Positions 52,838-61,826 of a DNA stretch of 64,000 nt are shown here, piece after piece. Under the pieces are notes generated by a model. That model searched no databases and was not told where the DNA came from. It saw only the letters and a list, made by a program, of their open reading frames with translations. The DNA comes from Turneriella sp. (GTDB taxonomy: Bacteria; Spirochaetota; Leptospiria; Turneriellales; Turneriellaceae), in contig JABARV010000014.1 of the NCBI GenBank assembly GCA_019186965.1, positions 31,664 to 95,663 on the forward strand, read 5' to 3'. The translations under genes and the position numbers were made by a program. Positions within the stretch are counted from its first letter, which is position 1, and each line of letters begins with the position of its first letter.

Positions 52838-53626
52838 ATGCAGGTTATTGTTTTAGGAAGTGGCACTTCCACAGGAGTGCCGATTATTACATGTCCTTGC
52901 AAAGTTTGTACCTCTAAAGATCCAAAAGATAAACGTTACCGCGCCTCGCTACTTTTCCAAAGCGATAAGGGTAACGTGCTTGTTGACTCTGGCCCCGATC
53001 TCCGTGAGCAAATGCTCCGTGAAAAAATAAATGCTATAAACGGCGTTCTTTATACACACTTCCATTTCGATCATTTAGACGGACTTCCCGATTTACGCCC
53101 TTTTACTTTTGATACCAAGGCAGAGCTTAAGTGCTATGCAAACCCCCAAACACACGAAGTTATTTTAACGCGCTACCCTTACATCCGCAACAGCGCAATT
53201 TATAGTAATGTTCCTCGTATTAGCCTTAATATGTACCCTGGCGATGAAGAAAAAGGATACCGTGCAATCGAGGTTGCGGGTATGGAATTCCAACCTATCC
53301 GGCTTGTCCATATTCCCCAGGCTGGGCTTTTAAGCACAGGCTTTGTGGTAAATAAACGTTTTGGTTACCTAACCGACTTTAAAGAAATAAATCCCGACGA
53401 CGAAAAATATTTGTATAATTTGGATATTTTATTTTTAGGTTCGCCAATTGATCATCCGCACGTTTCGCACATACAACAACAAGAAGCGCTTGAAATTTTT
53501 ACACGCTTTAAAGTTAAACGGGGAATTATTGGGCATCTTTCGCACCAATATTTACACAGTGAACTGCTGACAAAATGGCATGGCTACGCCGAGCCCGCAT
53601 TCGACGGCATGCAGATTACTTTGTAA
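52838..53626 (+). CDS. MBL-fold metal-dependent hydrolase (PhnP-like)
   Basis: 262 residues. Metal-binding motif THFHFDHLDG, the N-terminal LGSGTSTGVP, a Cys pair in CPCKVC, a second ligand set (TDFKEI) and the late GHLSHQ. This is the PhnP/RNase Z-related branch that hydrolyses cyclic phosphodiesters or similar; the substrate here is unknown. It overlaps the 3' end of the convergent crotonase gene by 11 bases. Confidence 0.85.
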   Translation: MQVIVLGSGTSTGVPIITCPCKVCTSKDPKDKRYRASLLFQSDKGNVLVDSGPDLREQMLREKINAINGVLYTHFHFDHLDGLPDLRPFTFDTKAELKCYANPQTHEVILTRYPYIRNSAIYSNVPRISLNMYPGDEEKGYRAIEVAGMEFQPIRLVHIPQAGLLSTGFVVNKRFGYLTDFKEINPDDEKYLYNLDILFLGSPIDHPHVSHIQQQEALEIFTRFKVKRGIIGHLSHQYLHSELLTKWHGYAEPAFDGMQITL

Positions 53627-54404
53627 AATAAAATTTTTTACCCTTTTTTTGTGCATCGACAGCTTCGCGGATTTCCCCTGTGCTCATACAAATTCCCTGT
53701 CCCGTAGCTTCTGCTTTTAAAAGTTCTTCGAGCGTACAAGATTTTCGTAAGTACGGTAACGTTAGGCGGATTGACTGCGGCGATGCGTGTAGTATGTCGT
53801 TGATGGTTAAATTTAGTGCAGCGTTAATTTCTTCGGTAGAAGCCACCAAGTTAAAAAGAGGACGTAGCCGAGGTTCCGAAGAAGAATAAATGCGTCCGGT
53901 AAGAAGCATCTCGCGAATAAGAAGGGAATTATCGCCGTGCGCGTGTAATTCTGACGCCATACCAGGATTAAGCCCAATGCGTGTGAAGTTCATACCAACT
54001 TTAGTTCCCGAAACAATAAAACGCATATCCGAGTGGAGCGCTAAAGAAAATCCAGCACCCACGCATGGCCCATTAATGTAGCTAATTGTAGGTAAAGGTA
54101 AAGTGAAGAGCGTAAGGTACGAATTATAGAAATCAAGCATCGCGGCAGAAGATTCTTCTTTAGTGAGTTTAGTGAGCGAGAGAAGGTAATTTAAATCGCC
54201 CCCTGCGGAAAAGGCGCGGCCTTTACCAGAAAAAACAACGACACGCGCATTTGTTTTTTTAATAATTACACTAAGTTCGCGTGCGCCTTTAGCCATTTGC
54301 GTAGTGAGTGCGTTCAACTCGTTAGGGTTGTTTAAGTACACACGGCAAAGCCCGTTTTCTTCGAGCGTTGCTACAAGTTGGTTTTCGTCGTAGAGTGTTT
54401 GCAT
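53616..54404 (-). CDS. Enoyl-CoA hydratase/isomerase family protein
   Basis: About 262 residues of the crotonase fold: VVVFSGKGRAFSAGGDLNYL supplies the oxyanion loop, INGPCVGAGFSLAL the second oxyanion site. One of the two usual catalytic Glu positions is not evident, so it could be hydratase, isomerase or another crotonase activity. The start is taken at ATG (MQTLYDENQ); a TTG lies five codons up. The gene follows the M3 peptidase by a few bases and probably shares its transcript. Confidence 0.85.
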   Translation of the reverse strand: MQTLYDENQLVATLEENGLCRVYLNNPNELNALTTQMAKGARELSVIIKKTNARVVVFSGKGRAFSAGGDLNYLLSLTKLTKEESSAAMLDFYNSYLTLFTLPLPTISYINGPCVGAGFSLALHSDMRFIVSGTKVGMNFTRIGLNPGMASELHAHGDNSLLIREMLLTGRIYSSSEPRLRPLFNLVASTEEINAALNLTINDILHASPQSIRLTLPYLRKSCTLEELLKAEATGQGICMSTGEIREAVDAQKKGKKFYFTK

Positions 54405-54411
54405 GGTTAAT

Positions 54412-56484
54412 TCATCCAACTAATCCGTTATGCCGTAAAAGCGCATCTATTGTTGCATCGCGCCCACGAAAATCACGAAAAACTTCGCTTGGATGCCTAG
54501 AGCCTCCTAAAGATAAAATTGTATCGCGGTATTTTTTTCCAAGTGCAGTGGTTGCGTTTGTATTTTCAAGCCCTGCTTCTTCAAAAGCAGCAAATGCATC
54601 TGCGCTTAAAACTTCAGCCCATTTATAACTGTAATATCCTGCAGCATAGCCACCCGCAAAAATATGGCCGAAAGAACACAGGAATGCATCTTCTTCTAAA
54701 GGGTGGATTGTTGTGTATTCTTCGGCAATCTTTTTTTGTATTTTACGCACGTCTGTTTTACTTTCGTAATTTTCGTGTAGTTCTAAATCTAAAAGAGAAA
54801 AATAAAGTTGGCGTAGCATTTGCGATGCAGACATATAATTTTTTGCTGCAACAATTTTTTTAAAAAGTTCTTCTGGTAGTTTTTCATTGGTTTCGTAATG
54901 TCCCGAAATTTGGTCGACGACATTTTTTTCGTACACCCAATTTTCCATAAATTGGCTAGGGAGTTCAACCGCATCCCATTCAACGTTGGCAATACCAGAC
55001 GCTTCGTATTCATCCACACGTGTAAGCATGTGTTGCAAACCGTGGCCAAATTCATGGAACAAAGTTTCCACTTCATTAAATGTCATTAGCGAAGGGGTTG
55101 TACCTACAGGTGGAGTTCCATTGCAAATTAAGTACGCGACAGGTAGTATTTTTTCTTCCTTAGAAACTTCGCGTTGGCGGCATACATCCATCCAAGCACC
55201 GCCACGCTTTTCGCCAGAACGTGCGTAAGGATCTAAATAAAATGAAGCAAGACGCGTTCCGTCACTATCAAAAACATCGTAAAAGGATACATCCGTATGC
55301 CAAAAAGATATTGGAGCTTCGTGTTTTATAATTTTTATACCAAAAAGTTTTTCTGCAAGCCTAAAAAGCCCTGTAAGAACTTTGGGTAGTGGAAAATACG
55401 GGCGCAGCATTGCATCGGTAAAATCAAAAAGTTTTTCACGCCTTCTTTCTGCGTAGTAAGCAACGTCCCAAAGCGCAAATGGTTCTTTTAACCCTGTTTC
55501 ATGCGCAAATTGTGAAAGCGACTCTGTTTCTTTTTTTGCTACCCCTTTAGCTACGTGTGCCAAGTGTTCAATCATACTCCGAACTTCTTTTGTCGAATGT
55601 GCCATTTTAGACGCAAGCGACAGTTCGGCATAATTTTTAAATCCTAAAAGTTTTGCCATTTCTGCGCGGAGTGTTAAAATTTCGTCAATACACGGCCAGT
55701 TATTCCATTTTTCATAAATACCAAGACCGTTTGCGCGGGTTACGTTGGCTCGGTACACTTTTTCGCGTAGTGTACGATTTTTTGCATGCTGTAAAAATGG
55801 GTAGTAAGAGGGAAAATCTAACGTAAGAAGCCATGGGCCTTTTTCGGCTGTTGCGTCAGGATAGCCGTTTGCTTTGGCTGCGGCGCTTGCCATTCCAAGC
55901 CAGTTTTGCGGTAACCCTTCAACATCGCTTTGTTTTTCCATAGCTAAAGTGAACGCCTTTGTTGCGTCGAGTAATTGGTTTGAAAATTCCGTCGAAAGAT
56001 TTGCAAGATTTTGTTGTATTTCATTAAAACGTTCTCGCTGTTTTCCTTCAAGAGAAATTCCCGAAAGTTTTGCATCCCGTATTTGTGCTTCAACAATACG
56101 TACACGTGCAGGTGTTGTAAGTTCGTGCGAAGCATTTTTCTGTAAATTTTTCCAAGCGTTGTAGAGTTGTTTGCTTTGCGCTATTTTCAGTTGAAAAGCA
56201 ACCATCTCGTTTTGTACTGTGTCGTGTGCTTCCCGTAAAGGTTCGCTATTTTTAACACCCAAGAGGTGGTTTACTACAGACCAAACACGTTCTACACGGC
56301 GCGTGAGGGCGCGTAAAGGAAGCACAAAATTTTCCCAAGTTGGATTTTCTAATGTTTCTAATTTTTTAAGCCCAAATTCAGCAGTAGCCAACGCTTCACG
56401 CACGGCAGGAACAACGTGTTCAGGCTGTATTTTTTCAAAATCGGGTAAATCACCTTGGTTGAGTAATGGGTTTTCTTTAGTCAT
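54412..56484 (-). CDS. M3-family oligopeptidase (oligopeptidase A-like)
   Basis: 690 residues, largely helical; zinc motif LFHEFGHGLQHML (HExxH) with the third ligand Glu in the following SGIANVEWDAVELPSQ segment (landmarks NVEWDAVELPSQFME). The N-terminus (DLPDFEKIQPEHVVPA) and the size match PrlC/OpdA, cytoplasmic enzymes that degrade short peptides, including cleaved signal peptides. The C-terminus ends FRDFRGRDATIDALLRHNGL, typical of OpdA. Start is ATG (MTKENPLLN). Confidence 0.94.
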   Translation of the reverse strand: MTKENPLLNQGDLPDFEKIQPEHVVPAVREALATAEFGLKKLETLENPTWENFVLPLRALTRRVERVWSVVNHLLGVKNSEPLREAHDTVQNEMVAFQLKIAQSKQLYNAWKNLQKNASHELTTPARVRIVEAQIRDAKLSGISLEGKQRERFNEIQQNLANLSTEFSNQLLDATKAFTLAMEKQSDVEGLPQNWLGMASAAAKANGYPDATAEKGPWLLTLDFPSYYPFLQHAKNRTLREKVYRANVTRANGLGIYEKWNNWPCIDEILTLRAEMAKLLGFKNYAELSLASKMAHSTKEVRSMIEHLAHVAKGVAKKETESLSQFAHETGLKEPFALWDVAYYAERRREKLFDFTDAMLRPYFPLPKVLTGLFRLAEKLFGIKIIKHEAPISFWHTDVSFYDVFDSDGTRLASFYLDPYARSGEKRGGAWMDVCRQREVSKEEKILPVAYLICNGTPPVGTTPSLMTFNEVETLFHEFGHGLQHMLTRVDEYEASGIANVEWDAVELPSQFMENWVYEKNVVDQISGHYETNEKLPEELFKKIVAAKNYMSASQMLRQLYFSLLDLELHENYESKTDVRKIQKKIAEEYTTIHPLEEDAFLCSFGHIFAGGYAAGYYSYKWAEVLSADAFAAFEEAGLENTNATTALGKKYRDTILSLGGSRHPSEVFRDFRGRDATIDALLRHNGLVG

Positions 56485-56589
56485 CTTCTGTGGGCATTCT
56501 TTGTTCTTGAAACGCTGTGAAAACGATACGTAGAATTCACACCCTTCTTTCTTTACCTGTCATCTATCTTCTGCCAACTGTCTCCATCT

Positions 56590-57471
56590 ATGGCAGTACT
56601 TATTACCGAAAAAACCCGTATCATTGTCCAGGGGATTACAGGCAAAGAAGGCTCTTTCCACACAGGCCAAATGGTAGAATACAATACCAAAGCAAAAGTT
56701 ATAGGCGGAGTAACCCCGGGAAAAGGTGGCCAAAAGTCTGAGCACGGCCTCCCCATTTTCCATAGCGTTAAAGAGGCGGTCGAAAAAGAACAAGCCAACG
56801 CTTCGGTAATTTTTGTTCCACCCGCATTTGCCGCCGACGCCATTTTAGAAGGTATCTCGGCTGGGCTTGAGCTTGTAATCTGCATTACAGAAGGTATTCC
56901 CGTGCGCGATATGTCACGCATTGTTGATTATATTCGCCATTCAAAGACAGTCGTGGTGGGGCCAAACTGTCCAGGGGTAATTACCCCCGGTGTAGGGAAA
57001 ATGGGTATTATGCCAGGGTTTATCCACACTCCAGGAACCATCGGCGTTGTTTCAAGATCGGGAACTTTAACTTACGAATCTGTACACCAGCTTACCCAAG
57101 TCGGTTTGGGACAATCAACGTGCATCGGTATCGGTGGAGATCCTATTATTGGCCTTCCCCACTTACAGGCGGTAAAACTTTTAGCAGAAGACCCTGCAAC
57201 CGAGGGTATCGTTATGATTGGTGAAATTGGGGGTAGCGCCGAAGAAGAGGCGGCAGAGTACATTAAAGCGCATGTAAAAAAACCTGTCGTGGGCTTTATT
57301 GCGGGACAAACTGCTCCTCCAGGACGCCGTATGGGGCATGCAGGAGCAATTATTTCCGGTTCTTCTGGAACAGCACAAACGAAAATGCAAGCGATGAAAA
57401 ATGCAGGTATACACGTTTGTGAATCGCCGGCACAAATCGGCGAAACAATGAAGAAAGCGCTTAAAAAGTAG
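56590..57471 (+). CDS. sucD: Succinate-CoA ligase (ADP-forming), alpha subunit
   Basis: 293 residues. N-terminal Rossmann motif ([14 protein letters not shown]) binds CoA, VGPNCPG and [12 protein letters not shown] are family landmarks, and GHAGAIISG holds the phosphorylated His of the TCA-cycle ligase. The beta subunit (sucC) is not on either side, so it must lie elsewhere. The 105-base gap upstream carries the promoter, with the divergent peptidase gene behind it. Confidence 0.95.
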   Translation: MAVLITEKTRIIVQGITGKEGSFHTGQMVEYNTKAKVIGGVTPGKGGQKSEHGLPIFHSVKEAVEKEQANASVIFVPPAFAADAILEGISAGLELVICITEGIPVRDMSRIVDYIRHSKTVVVGPNCPGVITPGVGKMGIMPGFIHTPGTIGVVSRSGTLTYESVHQLTQVGLGQSTCIGIGGDPIIGLPHLQAVKLLAEDPATEGIVMIGEIGGSAEEEAAEYIKAHVKKPVVGFIAGQTAPPGRRMGHAGAIISGSSGTAQTKMQAMKNAGIHVCESPAQIGETMKKALKK

Positions 57472-57504
57472 ATTTTCCAAGCTTAATAGATTACATTAGT
57501 CTCG

Positions 57505-58056
57505 ATGGCTGTTAAGCGCATACTTACAATCCAAGACGAACGCCTTTACCAAGTTTCAGAGGCTGTCCAAAAGTTTGATAGCAACCTGCGCAACCTTGTG
57601 CGTGATATGTTCGATTCTATGGCCGCCGAAAAGGGGGTTGGTCTTGCGGCTGTACAAATTGGTGTTCTTAAACGTGTGCTTGTTATAGACCTTATCGAAA
57701 AGGGATTTATTAAAGGGGCTTTTGTAAATCCACGCCTTCTTGAAGCATCCGAAGAAATGCAAGACGGCGAAGAGGGTTGCCTTTCTGTCCCTGGACTTTC
57801 GGCGGAGCTCAAAAGGCCGCGCTGGGTAAAAATTGGTTATCAAGATTTAAGTGGAAACGAAAAAACCGTCGAAGGAGAAATGCTTTTAGCGCGTGCTTTT
57901 TTGCACGAAATGGACCATCTCGACGGGAAAGTATTTGTCGATAAACTCGAGCCTAAACTCCATAAAGAACTTTCGGGAGATATCGAACGTATCAAAAGGG
58001 GACTTCGTGTAGAGCACCCCGTCGAGCCTAAGTACCGTAAGAAAAAGGCATCGTAA
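57505..58056 (+). CDS. def: Peptide deformylase
   Basis: 183 residues with all three deformylase motifs: GVGLAAVQIG, EEGCLSVPG (metal Cys) and LHEMDHLDG (HExxH). It removes the formyl group from nascent proteins. The Gln of the GxGxAAxQ motif is present. A basic C-terminal tail (RVEHPVEPKYRKKKAS) extends past the core. It lies 33 bases after sucD; its stop is 8 bases from a convergent gene. Confidence 0.95.
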   Translation: MAVKRILTIQDERLYQVSEAVQKFDSNLRNLVRDMFDSMAAEKGVGLAAVQIGVLKRVLVIDLIEKGFIKGAFVNPRLLEASEEMQDGEEGCLSVPGLSAELKRPRWVKIGYQDLSGNEKTVEGEMLLARAFLHEMDHLDGKVFVDKLEPKLHKELSGDIERIKRGLRVEHPVEPKYRKKKAS

Positions 58057-58064
58057 CTATTCCT

Positions 58065-59054
58065 TTATCCCACCAGCGTTTTCGCTGCGTTTATAACTTT
58101 ATCGATATTAGGCAACACCTTGGGTTCAAGCGAAAAAGTATACGGCATGGGAACGTCATCCGCGCTTACAAGAGAAACGGGAGCGTCGAGTTCATCAAAC
58201 GCGATTTCTTGTATATGGTGCGAGAGCCACGACCCGTAAGAGGCAACGGGGGTACCTTCTTGTAAAATTAGGAGGCGGTGCGTTTTCTGCGCGGCTTTAA
58301 AAATCGCTTCTGAATCGACAGGTTTAAGGGTACGTAAATCCAAAATATCTGCATAGATGCCTTCTTTGCTCAGGTTTTCCACAGCTATACGGGCAAGATG
58401 GAAATTGAGCGACCAAGTGAGGATGGTAAGCTGTGCAGGATTTTCTGCTTCGTAAAGTTTAGCTTTACCCAATGGTATTAAATAGTCTTTATCTTCAGGA
58501 AAATCGAGAGTACCTTTAACTGCATAAATTTTTTCGTGTTCTAAAAAAATTACCGGGTTATCTAAACGTACAGCAGTTTTAAGAAGCCCCCGCATGTCCC
58601 CCGCAGTTGAGGGTGCTACAACAAAAAGTCCTGGTGTGTATGCGTAGACACCCTCTAAAACCGTTGAATGCTGCGCGGCTAAACTTCCTCCAGCGCCTTG
58701 TGGGGCACGAAAAACAATCGGGAGCTTAAACTGGCCTCCCGACATAAAATGGATTTTGGCGGCGTTGTTAATAAGCTGGTCTATCGCAACAAGAGAGAAG
58801 TTCCATGTCATAAATTCAACAATGGGGCGCAGTCCAGCCATTGCAGCCCCAATAGCAAGACCGGCAAATCCAGCTTCGGCGATGGGAGTATCAATAACGC
58901 GGTCTTCGCCAAAGCGTTCCATAAGGTGTTGCGAAACTTTGTATGCACCGTTATAATGGCCAACTTCTTCACCGATGAGAAAAACGTCGCTGTCGCGTTC
59001 AAGTTCTTCGGCAAGAGCAACATTTAACGCTTCACGTACCGTAATTTCTGCCAT
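58065..59054 (-). CDS. Alpha-keto acid dehydrogenase E1 component, beta subunit
   Basis: About 329 residues of the transketolase-type E1 beta family (PdhB/AcoB/BkdB): MAEITVREALNVAL start, DTPIAEAGFAGLAIGAA, FRAPQGAGGS and a C-terminal LYEAENPAQLTILTWS segment. Pyruvate or branched-chain substrate cannot be told from sequence; the alpha subunit and E2 are not adjacent. ATG start with AAGG upstream; the frame runs 28 codons further but covers the end of the RsuA-like gene. Confidence 0.88.
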   Translation of the reverse strand: MAEITVREALNVALAEELERDSDVFLIGEEVGHYNGAYKVSQHLMERFGEDRVIDTPIAEAGFAGLAIGAAMAGLRPIVEFMTWNFSLVAIDQLINNAAKIHFMSGGQFKLPIVFRAPQGAGGSLAAQHSTVLEGVYAYTPGLFVVAPSTAGDMRGLLKTAVRLDNPVIFLEHEKIYAVKGTLDFPEDKDYLIPLGKAKLYEAENPAQLTILTWSLNFHLARIAVENLSKEGIYADILDLRTLKPVDSEAIFKAAQKTHRLLILQEGTPVASYGSWLSHHIQEIAFDELDAPVSLVSADDVPMPYTFSLEPKVLPNIDKVINAAKTLVG

Positions 59055-59073
59055 AAAGCCTTTTGTACAAAAA

Positions 59074-59826
59074 CTAATCGCGGGGCAAGCGGATAATCGA
59101 TTTTGGTAATTCGGTATACTCTTTGGGCGCAAGCGCATCCAAGGAGTATGGACCTAATTTTATACGCTTAAGTGCGCGTACGTATACTCCAAACTTTTCA
59201 ACAACACGGCGTATCTCGCGGTTTTTTCCTTCTTTGAGGCTGACTTCATAATGCGCAGGTTTATCAAGCCCTGTTATTTTTTCAAACCGAAGGCGCTCTC
59301 CTTTATCGAGCACGCCTTTTTCAGCTTTTGCCATTTCTTCTTTAGAAAGGGGACGCGACGTGTGTAGGTGGTATACTTTTGTAACGCCAAACTTAGGATG
59401 GCTTAAATTATAAATATGATTACCGTCCATAGATAAAACAATCAGCCCCGAAGAGCTAATGTCGAGCCTACCAGCAAAAAACCATGCTTTGTATTTCGGG
59501 GGGAGTAAGTCGTAAATAGTTGGTAAAGTTTTTCCGCGAATTTTTTGTGAACGGTGCGAAGAAACGACACCTGTAGGTTTATGGAAAAGAAGTACATTTT
59601 CATTTTGGACAAAGGGGATTTTTTTTCCATCGACAACAAGCGAAAGCGTGGGTAGTGCATTTTCAGGAACGCTAAAATTAAGCGCAGTTATACGTTCGCC
59701 GTTTATACGTACGTCGTGGGTCTCTAGGTAATTGGCTGTTTGCCTACGGGGAACAAGACCTGCACGCGCTAAAATTTTTCCAATGCGTATAGTTGTGTCT
59801 TTTAACGGCGGTGCGTCTCTATTCAC
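59074..59826 (-). CDS. RsuA/RluB-family pseudouridine synthase
   Basis: 250 residues from a GTG. S4 domain (IGKILARAGLVPRRQTANYL) then the catalytic domain with FAGRLDISSSGLIVLS, whose Asp is the catalytic residue (GRLD motif), and KEGKNREIRRVVEKFG near the end. Converts uridine to pseudouridine in rRNA. Overlaps the SH3 lipoprotein gene upstream by 4 bases (GTGA). Confidence 0.92.
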   Translation of the reverse strand: MNRDAPPLKDTTIRIGKILARAGLVPRRQTANYLETHDVRINGERITALNFSVPENALPTLSLVVDGKKIPFVQNENVLLFHKPTGVVSSHRSQKIRGKTLPTIYDLLPPKYKAWFFAGRLDISSSGLIVLSMDGNHIYNLSHPKFGVTKVYHLHTSRPLSKEEMAKAEKGVLDKGERLRFEKITGLDKPAHYEVSLKEGKNREIRRVVEKFGVYVRALKRIKLGPYSLDALAPKEYTELPKSIIRLPRD

Positions 59827-60563
59827 GGAGCGCTTGGTGCGGGAGCTTGGACTCCTTCTTTATTTTTTTCTTCCAGCGAGCCAGGGTCTTTGTCGGCGAG
59901 ATTAAGTTTGTAGTCGTTTTTACCCATGGTTGCTGTAAAAACGAGGGTCTCACCAATTATTTTTGCTTTTATATCCGTCATCATTGGCGCTTTGATGTCT
60001 TTAATGAGAATTTGTGCTTCAGGGCCGTTGAAAAGAATTTCATATTTACCTGTTTGTGTTTTGGCGCGGTTTGTACCAAATTCAAGGTTTCCATCGCTAT
60101 AGAGGGCGACAAAATTGGGAGTAAGTTTTCCTTGGATTGTCGCAGCCTCCCAACGGCCGATAATTGCCGCACGGAGTTTTTTCTCAGCGTTTGCTTGTAT
60201 TTCTTGTACGTTCCCTTCGTCGGATTCAATGGCAAGCCCAGCACCGTACGCCCATCCCGTAAGGCCGCCGGAATTTGTAACTTTGTACCAATACGCATGT
60301 TTTTTTCCAATTTGGACACTATCTGCGCTGCGTTGTACAATTTGTACTTGTTCGCCGCGTGGAAGGCGGGCTATTTCCACAGCAGTTGTGTTGGGAGCGA
60401 TACGTAATTTTAAATCGGCCGCCGTTACGGTTGTAGTTTTAGTAAGTGCTGCCTCGACAATTGCAGCTTCTTTTTTGCAAGCAGTAAAAAATATTGTAGC
60501 AAGTAAAAAAGTAGTGATAAACCTATTTCGTAAAGTTTGGCGGTGGTTGGTTGTTTTCTCCAC
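59823..60563 (-). CDS. Lipoprotein with bacterial SH3 domain
   Basis: Signal peptide with lipobox IFFTAC, a Lys/Glu/Ala-rich stretch, then a bacterial SH3 domain (about 45-125 of the mature chain: TAADLKLRIAPNTTA, ARLPRGEQVQIVQ, YWYKVTNSGGLTGWAYGAGL) and a C-terminal beta domain (RWEAATIQGKLTPNF, TGKYEILFNGPEAQ). SH3b domains often bind peptidoglycan or metal. The start is uncertain: a GTG with AAGGA (60563, chosen), an ATG at 60587, or an ATG at 60668 that would give an over-long leader. Confidence 0.7.
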   Translation of the reverse strand: MEKTTNHRQTLRNRFITTFLLATIFFTACKKEAAIVEAALTKTTTVTAADLKLRIAPNTTAVEIARLPRGEQVQIVQRSADSVQIGKKHAYWYKVTNSGGLTGWAYGAGLAIESDEGNVQEIQANAEKKLRAAIIGRWEAATIQGKLTPNFVALYSDGNLEFGTNRAKTQTGKYEILFNGPEAQILIKDIKAPMMTDIKAKIIGETLVFTATMGKNDYKLNLADKDPGSLEEKNKEGVQAPAPSAP

Positions 60564-60674
60564 TATTCCTTTTTTTATCGTGCGCATACTTTCGTGGATA
60601 AATTTTCGAGTGGACGAGTCAAGCAATGTGGGGAGATTGTTATCTAACAATTTTTTAAGAAAATTCATTTAACC

Positions 60675-61619
60675 TTGCGCATCGAGACACGAGAAATATT
60701 TATAGAAGAAGGCGACGCGGGCAAACGCCTTGACCTTTTCTTAACGTCGCGTTTTGGTAAATTTTCCAGAAACGAATGGCAAAAGCGTATCGACGCACAC
60801 GAAATTCGTATCAACGGGAACATTGCGCGGGCTGCACGAAAAATTAACCTTGGGGATACGGTAGAGTTTAGTTACTCGATGCGTGACGAGCCCGAAGTAG
60901 ATACAAATATTTTGATAATATACGAAGATGCAGATTATCTTGTTATCGATAAACCAGCGGGACTTCCAGTACACCCTTCAGGAATCTATAAAACGCAAAC
61001 GGTAACAACACTCCTTGTTGAGCGGAGCCTTCTTAAAACGCCGTATTTACTCTACCGTTTAGATAGGGAAACGAGCGGAGTTCTTGTGCTGGGAAAAAAT
61101 AGGAAAGCGGCAGCAGCTTTCCACCGTATACTGCGTGCTGGACTAATTACAAAAGAGTATGTAGTCGCAGTCGAAGGGTGTGTTGGGGGTGCCTTTGATG
61201 CCAAGGGGTTTATTTTTCGCCTTCCCGATTCACGCCTGCCCCGCCAGCGGTTTTATAAAGAAAGTACACCCCCCTCGACAGCTATGGAAATCCAGAGCTG
61301 CCACACGCGCTTTACTCCTTTAAAGACGATGCACGAAACAACGCTCCTTAAAGCAGAGTTATTTACGGGTCGTATGCACCAAATTCGGGCTACACTTTTT
61401 TCTTTGGGGTATCCCGTAATTGGCGATAAACTCTATGGGGTTAACCCCAATTTTTACTTCGATTTTGCGGACAACACCTTAACCCAAAGCGACTGGAAAA
61501 AGCTTCGCCTAAAACGCTCAGCGCTCCACTGTAAAAAACTTTCGCTTAAACACCCAGTAACAGGAATAAATTGGGTTCTTCAAACGGAAATTCCTAAAGA
61601 TATTTTATCCATCTTTTAA
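60675..61619 (+). CDS. RluA-family pseudouridine synthase
   Basis: 314 residues from a TTG. S4 domain (GKRLDLFLTSRF) and catalytic domain with VIDKPAGLPVHPSG, LLYRLDRETSGVLVLGK (catalytic Asp in HRLD-type motif, here YRLD) and TGRMHQIRATLFSLGYPVIGDKLYG. Modifies uridines in rRNA or tRNA; the exact target is not readable. Divergent from the SH3 lipoprotein by only a few bases; the region behind its stop contains a DnaA-box palindrome. Confidence 0.93.
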   Translation: MRIETREIFIEEGDAGKRLDLFLTSRFGKFSRNEWQKRIDAHEIRINGNIARAARKINLGDTVEFSYSMRDEPEVDTNILIIYEDADYLVIDKPAGLPVHPSGIYKTQTVTTLLVERSLLKTPYLLYRLDRETSGVLVLGKNRKAAAAFHRILRAGLITKEYVVAVEGCVGGAFDAKGFIFRLPDSRLPRQRFYKESTPPSTAMEIQSCHTRFTPLKTMHETTLLKAELFTGRMHQIRATLFSLGYPVIGDKLYGVNPNFYFDFADNTLTQSDWKKLRLKRSALHCKKLSLKHPVTGINWVLQTEIPKDILSIF

Positions 61620-61826
61620 GAACCCCTATACCCGTCAAAATAAACCACAATGGTTTTCCACATTTGTGGAAAAGTGTGTGGAACACCATACGCTTTATGT
61701 CACTTTATGAAACACGAATTATGTGCCCTTTTTGGAAAAGCTTGAGTCATTTTTTGTACATTATTTTTAATCTTTAATAAATTCCACTCGATTTTTTTTT
61801 AAAGCGCCCGATATATCAAAATACAG
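61620..61826. other. Intergenic region with inverted DnaA boxes
   Basis: 207 bases before fliK. Two perfect DnaA-box sequences face each other as TTTTCCACA-TT-TGTGGAAAA at 61654-61673, with TGTGTGGAA shortly after. From about 61735 the sequence is AT-rich up to the fliK start. No trio run is visible. Could bind DnaA for regulation or titration, or act as a simple protein-binding palindrome. Confidence 0.45.

Noticed and set aside
53616..53626. Frameshift suspected where convergent MBL and crotonase genes overlap
   Set aside because: Both products end normally; short tail-to-tail overlaps also occur at rpsI and glpD in this compact segment.
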